NCBI RefSeq assembly: GCF_003344865.1 | Contig: NZ_CP031165.1 | Span: forward strand, 5,213,910 to 5,277,909 | Origin: Euzebya pacifica | GTDB lineage: Bacteria; Actinomycetota; Nitriliruptoria; Euzebyales; Euzebyaceae | Direction: 5' to 3' | Length of the DNA stretch: 64,000 nucleotides | Shown here: in pieces, positions 58,295-64,000 of the stretch | How the letters are laid out: every line of letters begins with the position of its first letter | Position numbering within the stretch: position 1 is the first letter of the stretch | Notes under the pieces: generated by a model | What the model was told of the DNA's origin: nothing | Seen by the model: only the letters and a program-made list of their open reading frames with translations | The model's database searches: none | Made by a program: the position numbers and the translations under genes

Positions 58295-59203
58295 TCAGCC
58301 GGCCGTCGGGATCGGGATGCCCTCCGAAGGCTGCACGATCACGAAGCCCTGGCCGCTGAAGGCCACCTGGAACGCCTCGCCGGATCCGCGTCCGATCAGC
58401 GCACCGGCCTTGAAGCTGGACTTCAGCTGGGTCTGCAGGTGCGCCGACCACGCCACGACCGCTTGGGTGTCGGTGAAGGTCGGAGCCTCGGCGGTGTTCA
58501 GCACGACCGGTTCGCCGTCGGTGGTGATCGCCACCCAGCCCGAGCCGCGGAGCGTCGTGTTGAACAAGCCGCCCGTGGCGATGGAGCCACCCTTCACCCG
58601 CTCGATGTTCCAGTCCAGCGAGGTGGAGAACGCCAGGACGTTCTTGCCGTTGATCGACAGGCCGGAGTTGTTGAGGTGCAGCAGGTGCACGTGGGTGGCG
58701 GTGTCGGCCAGGAACACGTCGCCCTGCCCGGACACCCGCATGAGGGAGAGGCCCTCGCCCGTCAGCGCCTTCTTGATGAAGCGCGACGCGCCGCCGCCCT
58801 CGAAGGAGAAGTCGACGTTGCCCTGGTAGGCCACCATCGAGCCCTGCCGGGCCATGAACGGCTCGCCCACCCGGACGCGGAGCATCTTGCCGTTCTGGTT
58901 GGCCACGGGCTGGCCGTCACGTTCGGCGAAGCGGCCGTCGATGAGCTCGCCCGTGATCCCGGCGAAGCCCCCTCCTCCCCCGGGCTGCCCCTGTGCCTGC
59001 ACTGGCTGGGCCTGCACCGGCTGTGCCTGCGCCTGATCGGGCTGGGGCTGGGCTGGCTGGTCGGGCGTCGTGGCCGGGGTGCCCCCGCCCATGGGAACCA
59101 CCCCGACCTGTCCCTGGTGGGCGACCTGGTCGGTCCAGCCCTCGCCGTCCCACCAGCGGTACTCGTAGTTGCCCTCGGGGTCCGGGCGCCACTCGCCTGC
59201 CAT
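58295..59203 (-). CDS. AIM24-family protein with WxW N-terminal domain
   Basis: A 302-residue protein. A short tryptophan-rich domain comes first (EWRPDPEGNYEYRWWDGEGWTDQV, DUF2510-like), then a Q/A/P linker with QAQPV repeats, then an AIM24-type beta-sandwich (about 75-295) with IDGRFAERDGQPV, MVAYQGNVDFSFEG, GLSLMRVSGQGDVFLAD and GSGEAFQVAFSGQGFVIVQPSEG. AIM24 proteins are widespread but poorly understood. GAGGAGCAGGACG gives a good ribosome binding site at ATG 59203. It is separated from the heme genes by the repeat region at 59260. Confidence 0.82.
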   Translation of the reverse strand: MAGEWRPDPEGNYEYRWWDGEGWTDQVAHQGQVGVVPMGGGTPATTPDQPAQPQPDQAQAQPVQAQPVQAQGQPGGGGGFAGITGELIDGRFAERDGQPVANQNGKMLRVRVGEPFMARQGSMVAYQGNVDFSFEGGGASRFIKKALTGEGLSLMRVSGQGDVFLADTATHVHLLHLNNSGLSINGKNVLAFSTSLDWNIERVKGGSIATGGLFNTTLRGSGWVAITTDGEPVVLNTAEAPTFTDTQAVVAWSAHLQTQLKSSFKAGALIGRGSGEAFQVAFSGQGFVIVQPSEGIPIPTAG

Positions 59204-59259
59204 CGTCCTGCTCCTCGTCGGTTCCTGCGGTCCGAGGCGATCCAACCAGCCGAGCCGCC

Positions 59260-59381
59260 GCCCCGCCACCCGGGTGCGTGTCGAACCAGTCGACCGCCCC
59301 GCCACCCGGGTGCGTATCGAACACGTCGACCCCCCTGCGACTCAGGCAACACACATCGAGTGCGTGTCGGACCAGTCGACC
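59260..59381. repeat. Tandem 36-base repeats between AIM24 and heme genes
   Basis: Two adjacent 36-base copies (59260-59295, 59296-59331; GCCCCGCCACCCGGGTGCGT... then TCGAACCAGTCGACC or variant) are followed by a degenerate third part at 59361-59381. The GTGTCGAACCAGTCGACCG core resembles the repeats at 34213-34337. They fill the 206-base gap between two minus-strand genes. No open frame of note. Confidence 0.75.
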
Positions 59382-59409
59382 CCCGTGCGTGCCAGACGAC
59401 ACGCGGGGG

Positions 59410-61008
59410 TCAGGGGGTGGTGAGGGCGCGCACGACGGCGTCGGTGAGGCCGTCCAGGTCGTGGGGGTCGGCCTCGGCGGCGACGGTCAGGCCGAGCTCC
59501 TCGCAGGTGGCCGTGGTGACCGGGCCGATGGAGACGATGGCGACGTCGGGGTGGGGGCGGCCCTCCAGCAACGACACGAGGTTGCGCACGGTGGAGGAGG
59601 AGCCCAGCGCCACGGCGTCGACGTCACCCGAACGGAGGCGGTCGGCGACCTCGGGGTCCAGGCCGTCGGCCGGGACGGTGCGGTACGCCTCGACCTCGTG
59701 GAACTCCACTCCCGCGGCGGTCAGCATCTCCGACAGCTTCTCGCTGGCGATGTCGGCGCGGGGCAGCAGGACGGGGCGTTCGGGGTCGTCGGCGGCCTCG
59801 GCCAGCGCCATCCCGAGCCCACGGGTGGTGAAGGAGTCGGGCAGCAGGTCGGCGCGCAGTCCGAAGGCCTCCAGGCCCTCTGCGGTGCCCGATCCGACGG
59901 CGGCGATCTGCACGTCGGCGAACCAGCGGACGTCGCCAGCGGCCTCGCGGATGGCGTCCATGACCGCGTCGACGCCGTTGCGGGACGTGAAGCCGACCCA
60001 CGAGTAGACGCCGTCGCGCATGCGTTCCACCGCCGTCAGCAGCCCGTCGGGGTCACGCGAGGGCTGGATGGCGATGGTCGGGGCCTCGACCGGGTCGGCG
60101 CCGAGGGCACGCAACCGCCGGGACAGCTCGCTGGCCTGCTGGCGGGTGCGGGGCACGACGACGGACCTGCCGTGCAGCGGACGGTCGGCGAACCAGCCGA
60201 GCTCGTCGGCCAGCGCGGCGACCTCGCCGATGACGGTGACCGCGGGAGAGGAGAAGCCGGTCGACTCGATGACGTCGGCGATGGTGCCGAGCGTCCCCTC
60301 GACCTGTTCCTGCTTGGGGGTGGTCGCCCAACGAACCGACGACACCGGTGTGTCGGCGGACTTGCCCTCGGCGATCAGCGCGTCGGCGATCCGCCGGATG
60401 CGCCCGACCCCCATGAGGAACACCAGGGTCCCCGGGAAGCGGGCCAGGGCGGCGTAGTCGACCTGGGTGTCGTCCTTGGTCGGGTCCTCGTGGCCGGTGA
60501 TCACGGCGAACGCCGGCGACAGGCCACGGTGGGTGACGGGCACACCCGCGAAGGCGGGGCCCGCGATCGAGGACGTCACGCCGGGCACGACCTCGAACGG
60601 CACCCCGGCGGCGACGCAGGACTGCGCCTCCTCCGACCCCCGGCCGAAGACGAACGGGTCGCCGCCCTTGAAGCGGACGACGGCCTCGCCGGCCTGCGCC
60701 TTCTCCACGAGGAGGGCGTTGATCTCCTCCTGCTGCAGCGCGTGGCGGTCGGGCAGCTTGCCGACGTAGACCAGCTCGACGTCCTCGCGGCAGACCGCGA
60801 GCGCCTCGGGGGGCGACAACCGGTCGTAGGCCACGAACGTCGCGGTGGACAGCAGCCGGGCTGCCCGGGTGGTCACGAGGCCGAGCGCACCGGGGCCGCC
60901 GCCGACGAGGTGCACGGTGCCGGGCGCGGCCGGTTCGCCGCCCAACGACGCGAACGCCGCCTCGGCAGCGGTCGGGACGGCGGTGGCGGGGGAGGGTTCG
61001 GCGGTCAC
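59410..61008 (-). CDS. cobA-hemD: Uroporphyrinogen-III methyltransferase / synthase fusion
   Basis: A 532-residue fusion. Residues ~30-275 are the SAM-dependent uroporphyrinogen-III C-methyltransferase (VHLVGGGPGALGLVTTRAARLL, VVRFKGGDPFVFGRGSEE, GVTSSIAGPAFAGVPVTHR), leading to siroheme and cobalamin. Residues ~285-530 are a uroporphyrinogen-III synthase (SVVVPRTRQQASELSRRLRALGADPVEAPTI, WVGFTSRNGVDAVM, AVGSGTAEGLEAFGLRADLLP), which ring-closes the tetrapyrrole. GTG 61008 overlaps hemC's TGA (GTGA). The common actinobacterial fusion couples both branch-point enzymes. Confidence 0.93.
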   Translation of the reverse strand: MTAEPSPATAVPTAAEAAFASLGGEPAAPGTVHLVGGGPGALGLVTTRAARLLSTATFVAYDRLSPPEALAVCREDVELVYVGKLPDRHALQQEEINALLVEKAQAGEAVVRFKGGDPFVFGRGSEEAQSCVAAGVPFEVVPGVTSSIAGPAFAGVPVTHRGLSPAFAVITGHEDPTKDDTQVDYAALARFPGTLVFLMGVGRIRRIADALIAEGKSADTPVSSVRWATTPKQEQVEGTLGTIADVIESTGFSSPAVTVIGEVAALADELGWFADRPLHGRSVVVPRTRQQASELSRRLRALGADPVEAPTIAIQPSRDPDGLLTAVERMRDGVYSWVGFTSRNGVDAVMDAIREAAGDVRWFADVQIAAVGSGTAEGLEAFGLRADLLPDSFTTRGLGMALAEAADDPERPVLLPRADIASEKLSEMLTAAGVEFHEVEAYRTVPADGLDPEVADRLRSGDVDAVALGSSSTVRNLVSLLEGRPHPDVAIVSIGPVTTATCEELGLTVAAEADPHDLDGLTDAVVRALTTP

Positions 61009-61940
61009 GCGGGCATCATCTCCAGCATCTCGCCGGCCAACCGCCGGCCGATCTCCTCGGCCTGGTCGAAGCCGCCGGACGTGGACCGACGCAGCACGCG
61101 GCGGTTGCGTTCGTCGCCGAGCATCCCGATGACCTCCAGGCCGCCCATGCCCGTCAACGAGCACAGCGCACCGGCCGGGGTGGTGCAGCCGGCGCCGAGG
61201 GCGTTCAGGTAGGCCCGCTCGGCGCTGACCGCACGGTGGCTGGGGAGGTGATCGACGGCCTCGAGCAGCGAGACGGTGCGGGCATCGTCGGCGCGGCACT
61301 CGATGGCGATGGCGCCCTGCGCGGGGGCGGGCACCATCTCGCCGGGTTCCAGGGGGACGGCGGCCAGCGGCAGCTGCAGCGCGCCGATCCCGCCGCGTTC
61401 GGGGGAGGTGTAGAGACGCTTCAGGCCGGCCAGGGCCACGACGATGGCCTCGAACTCGCCGTCGACGAGCTTGCGCAGCCGGGTGTCGAGGTTCCCGCGG
61501 ATCGGCAGGACCTGCAGCCCGGGCTTGGCCCGCAGGAGCTGCATCTTCCGTCGTGCCGACGAGGTGCCCACGATCGCGGTGGCGGGAAGGTTGCCGAACG
61601 TCCAGCCCTTCGGCGAGACGAGCAGGTCGCGGGGGTCCTCGCGGCCGGGCACGGCGGCCACGGTCAGCTCGGGGTGGGGCTCGGTCGGCACGTCCTTGTA
61701 GGAGTGCACGGCCAGGTGGCAGTCCTTGTCCAGCACCGCCTGCCGGATCGAGTCGACGAACAGGCCCTTGACGTCACCGCCGGCGACCAGGGTGTCGATG
61801 CGCGCGTCGGGGTTGTCGTCGCCGGTGGACGACATCGGCACGAGCTCGACCTGCTGGCCGGTGCGCTGGGTGATCAGCTGGGCGGTCTGGGTGGCCTGGG
61901 CAACGGCCAGGGCCGACCGCCGTGTGGCGATTCGGAGCAT
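61005..61940 (-). CDS. hemC: Porphobilinogen deaminase
   Basis: A 311-residue enzyme that links four porphobilinogens into hydroxymethylbilane. Motifs: TRRSALAVAQ at the start, AVHSYKDVPTE with the catalytic Asp (D83), VGTSSARRKMQLL and LPIRGNLDTRLRKL, and the dipyrromethane-binding cysteine C252 in LGAGCTTPAGAL. GAGC replaces the usual GGC before it. It begins 6 bases after hemA. Length and order are standard. Confidence 0.95.
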   Translation of the reverse strand: MLRIATRRSALAVAQATQTAQLITQRTGQQVELVPMSSTGDDNPDARIDTLVAGGDVKGLFVDSIRQAVLDKDCHLAVHSYKDVPTEPHPELTVAAVPGREDPRDLLVSPKGWTFGNLPATAIVGTSSARRKMQLLRAKPGLQVLPIRGNLDTRLRKLVDGEFEAIVVALAGLKRLYTSPERGGIGALQLPLAAVPLEPGEMVPAPAQGAIAIECRADDARTVSLLEAVDHLPSHRAVSAERAYLNALGAGCTTPAGALCSLTGMGGLEVIGMLGDERNRRVLRRSTSGGFDQAEEIGRRLAGEMLEMMPA

Positions 61941-61946
61941 GTCGGG

Positions 61947-63233
61947 TCAGCCGTTGCGATCCGCCCGGTCGACATCACCGTCGGGGGCGAGGTCGAACAG
62001 GTGGCTGAGGGCGCGCACGAAGCGTTCGCCGTCGGGGCTGTCGACCAGGCCCTTCAGCCGGACGGTCGGCTCGTGCAGCAGCGTGTTGAGGATGCCCTTG
62101 GTGAGGGCGTCGACGGCGTCCCGCTGGGCGTCGTCCAGCCCGGAGAGCTTCGCCTTGAGGCGGTCGAGCTCGGCCAGGCGGACCACCTCGGCACGCTGGC
62201 GCAGCGCGGAGATGGTCGGGCCGGCCTGGACACCCCGGGACCAGGCCAGGAAGTCGTCGGCCTCCTGGGCAACGATGGCGCGCGCGTCGCGGACGGCGTC
62301 GCCGGTCGGGCCCTGGGCGACGACGGAGCGCATGGACTCGATGTCGACGACGCTGACGCCGGGGATCGCATGGACGTCGGTGTCGATGTCGCGGGGGACG
62401 GCCAGGTCGACCAGCACCAGCGGCCGGTCGGGCCGCTGCTGCATGGCGCGGCGGACGTCGTGCACGGTGATGACCGGCTGGGAGGCGTCGGTGGAGGTGA
62501 TCGCGAGGTCGGCGGCAGCCAGCAGGGCCGGCAGCTCGTCCAGCCCGTGGGCGGATCCGCCGATCCGTTCGACCAGGCCGTCGGCCTTCTCCACCGTGCG
62601 GTTGGCGACGGCGACGTGGGCGGCGTCCTCGGCGATGCGGGTGCCGGCCATGCCGCCGATCTTGCCGGCGCCGACGACCAGGACGTTGGGGGCCTCGGAG
62701 GTCAGGTACTGCTCGGCGGTGGCGAGGGCGAGGTCGACGATCGAGGCGGCCCCGTCGGCGATGCCGGTCTCCGACCGGGTGCGACGGCCCACGCGGACGG
62801 CCTGGCGGAACACGCGGTTGAGGACCGGCCCCGCCGCACCCTCCTCCAGCGCGTCGGCGAAGGCCTGGCGAACCTGCGCGTGGATCTGTCGTTCGCCGAC
62901 GACCATGGACTCCAGGCCGCTGGCGACGGCGAACAGGTGCTCGGCGGCCTCGCGGTCGAAGCGGTCGTAGGTCAGGTGGGCGAACGTCGTCGGGTCCAGG
63001 CCGCCCCACTCGGCGAGGTGATCACGGACGTCCGCCATGCCGCCGTGGTACCGGGTGACGTTGGCGTACACCTCGACCCGGTTGCACGTGGACAGCACAA
63101 CGGCCTCCTGTACGTGTTCGCGTTGCGTCAGCGACAGGAGGGCTTTGGCGGTCAGGTCAGCGGGAACGGCGAGACGCTCGAGGACGTCGATGGGGGCCGT
63201 TCGGTGGCTGAGACCGAGGACGAGGAGAGTCAT
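61947..63233 (-). CDS. hemA: Glutamyl-tRNA reductase
   Basis: A 428-residue NADPH-dependent enzyme that reduces glutamyl-tRNA to glutamate-1-semialdehyde, the first committed step of heme in the C5 pathway. It has the catalytic cysteine in LSTCNRVEVY (C50), GLSHRTAPIDVLE at the start, ASGLESMVVGERQIHAQVR, the dinucleotide fold VLVVGAGKIGGMAGTRIAED and the C-terminal dimer helix. ATG 63233 is chosen because family members begin LLVLGLSHRTAP; an upstream frame would add basic residues. First gene of the hemA-hemC-cobA/hemD unit. Confidence 0.94.
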   Translation of the reverse strand: MTLLVLGLSHRTAPIDVLERLAVPADLTAKALLSLTQREHVQEAVVLSTCNRVEVYANVTRYHGGMADVRDHLAEWGGLDPTTFAHLTYDRFDREAAEHLFAVASGLESMVVGERQIHAQVRQAFADALEEGAAGPVLNRVFRQAVRVGRRTRSETGIADGAASIVDLALATAEQYLTSEAPNVLVVGAGKIGGMAGTRIAEDAAHVAVANRTVEKADGLVERIGGSAHGLDELPALLAAADLAITSTDASQPVITVHDVRRAMQQRPDRPLVLVDLAVPRDIDTDVHAIPGVSVVDIESMRSVVAQGPTGDAVRDARAIVAQEADDFLAWSRGVQAGPTISALRQRAEVVRLAELDRLKAKLSGLDDAQRDAVDALTKGILNTLLHEPTVRLKGLVDSPDGERFVRALSHLFDLAPDGDVDRADRNG

Positions 63234-63363
63234 GGGCGGCACCCAGAGGGTAACGACGCGGCGACGGCAACGCCAACGTGACAAAAGGTGCTGATGGAGC
63301 CGGGTGTCGACCGGTGCCTACGATGGCTGCACCACATCGACCGGACCGAGAGGAGCCTCCTTC

Positions 63364-63648
63364 GTGGACGAGACCACACGACGTCGACTGGTTCGGGTCG
63401 GCGGCGGTGTCGCCTACCTGGCGGTGCTCGCCGCGTTGCTGCTGACACCCTCCCCCGGGACCGCGGTGACGGTGGCGTCGATGGCCTGGATCGCGCTGGG
63501 CCTGGTCCTCTGGATCCGGGCGATCCCCTCACCGAGCCGTCGCCGCTACAAGGAGGCCCGCCGGTCCCACGCCGAGCAGCGGGCACGGGGCACACAGCCG
63601 CAGCAGCAACGCACCCGGGGGCGGCGCGGGGACAACCCGCACCGCTGA
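63364..63648 (+). CDS. Small membrane protein with basic tail, 94 aa
   Basis: Two short helices (VAYLAVLAALLLTPS and VTVASMAWIALGLVLWIR) are followed by a strongly basic C-terminal tail (RRRYKEARRSHAEQRARG...RRGDNPHR). GAGAGGAG about 9 bases before GTG 63364 sets the start. Function unknown. It is divergent from hemA. Confidence 0.6.
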   Translation: MDETTRRRLVRVGGGVAYLAVLAALLLTPSPGTAVTVASMAWIALGLVLWIRAIPSPSRRRYKEARRSHAEQRARGTQPQQQRTRGRRGDNPHR

Positions 63649-63678
63649 GCCCGGCGTCGCCCACGTAGTCGGCTCGCC

Positions 63679-64000
63679 TCAGGAGAGCAGCATGCGGGAG
63701 ATGACCATCTTCTGGATCTCCGTGGTGCCGCCACCGATGGAGGACAGCTTGGCGTCGCGCCAGGCCCGCTCGACCGGGAAGTCCTTGATGTAGCCCCAGC
63801 CACCGTGGACCTGGATGGCGTTGTCGGCGTTCTCCAGGGCGCACTTGGCGATGAACGCCTTGGCCATCGACGCCTCCATCATGTGCTCCAGGCCCTGGTC
63901 CTTGAGCCATGCGCCCTGCCGCAGCATCAGGCGGCTGGCCTCGAGGTTCATCTTCATGTCGGCGAACTTGTGCCCGATCGCCTGGAAGTGCGCGATGGGC
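63679..64000 (-). CDS. Acyl-CoA dehydrogenase, C-terminal part
   Basis: About 107 residues of a gene that continues beyond the window. The frame remains open to the edge (reading PIAHFQAIGHKFADMKMNLEASR before 63957). The FAD-dependent acyl-CoA dehydrogenase C-terminal region is clear: IGHKFADMKMNLEASRLMLRQGAW, AIQVHGGWGYIKDFPVERAWRDAK and IGGGTTEIQKMVISRMLL. It would oxidise a fatty or branched acyl-CoA, or be a nitrosuccinate-type side family. Confidence 0.9.
   Translation of the reverse strand, partial: PIAHFQAIGHKFADMKMNLEASRLMLRQGAWLKDQGLEHMMEASMAKAFIAKCALENADNAIQVHGGWGYIKDFPVERAWRDAKLSSIGGGTTEIQKMVISRMLLS

Noticed and set aside
59260-59381. Possible CRISPR array
   Set aside because: Only two full 36-base units are adjacent, with no spacers of constant length and no cas genes nearby.

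Overview
The window is very GC-rich DNA with short intergenic gaps, many GTG starts and frequent 4-base GTGA or ATGA stop/start overlaps. The gene content is that of an aerobic, menaquinone-using actinobacterium: a class-II menaquinone pathway, cell wall-binding type 2 repeats, a MenJ-like reductase and a system II cytochrome c maturation set. A b6f-type (split cytochrome b) complex III instead of the usual QcrCAB argues against the common Actinomycetales. A deep lineage such as Nitriliruptoria (Euzebya-like) would fit, but this is an inference. I see no rRNA, tRNA, CRISPR array, prophage or insertion sequence. The composition looks uniform throughout.

Layout. 0.2-6.7 kb: a chaplin-like secreted protein, an AhpD-like protein, a RuvC-fold nuclease-like protein, a CoA-transferase, a wall-anchored glycerophosphodiesterase and a GNAT acetyltransferase. 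6.7-12.9 kb: oligopeptidase B, a geranylgeranyl-reductase-type flavoprotein and PEP carboxylase, all on the minus strand. 13.0-25.1 kb: ribosomal protein bL36B, then menaquinone genes menG, menF, menD, menC, menA and menE (menB and menH are not in the window). Among these lie a degenerate amidohydrolase, a MerR regulator and a 474-bp imperfect palindrome. 25.2-38.2 kb: accessory genes, including a second cell wall-binding repeat protein, a hydrolase-ABC ATPase fusion with its permease, an acyltransferase-SGNH protein, a racemase, MscS, a TetR regulator coupled to a P-loop kinase, a DUF234-type ATPase and secreted or zinc-ribbon hypotheticals.

38.5-49.0 kb: a minus-strand respiratory block. 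In transcription order it runs unknown membrane protein, two-cluster ferredoxin, b6-like cytochrome b, subunit IV-like cytochrome b, Rieske protein, diheme cytochrome c, unknown membrane protein, thioredoxin-like lipoprotein and CcdA. ResB and CcsB follow. A second TlpA-like thioredoxin lies just upstream. The block encodes a quinol:cytochrome c oxidoreductase together with the heme c attachment and thiol-reduction machinery it needs. The heme genes hemA-hemC-cobA/hemD (59.4-63.2 kb) and hemL (53.4-54.7 kb) supply the cofactor, and the men genes supply the quinol. 49.0-59.2 kb holds a SNF2 helicase, a Tat lipoprotein amidohydrolase, an aldo/keto reductase, AIM24-like and small membrane proteins. 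The window ends inside an acyl-CoA dehydrogenase gene.

Regulation. At least twelve genes have a TAnnnT hexamer ending 6-7 bases before the start codon and no obvious Shine-Dalgarno sequence. This suggests that leaderless mRNAs are common here. Several intergenic regions carry short related repeats or strong hairpins.
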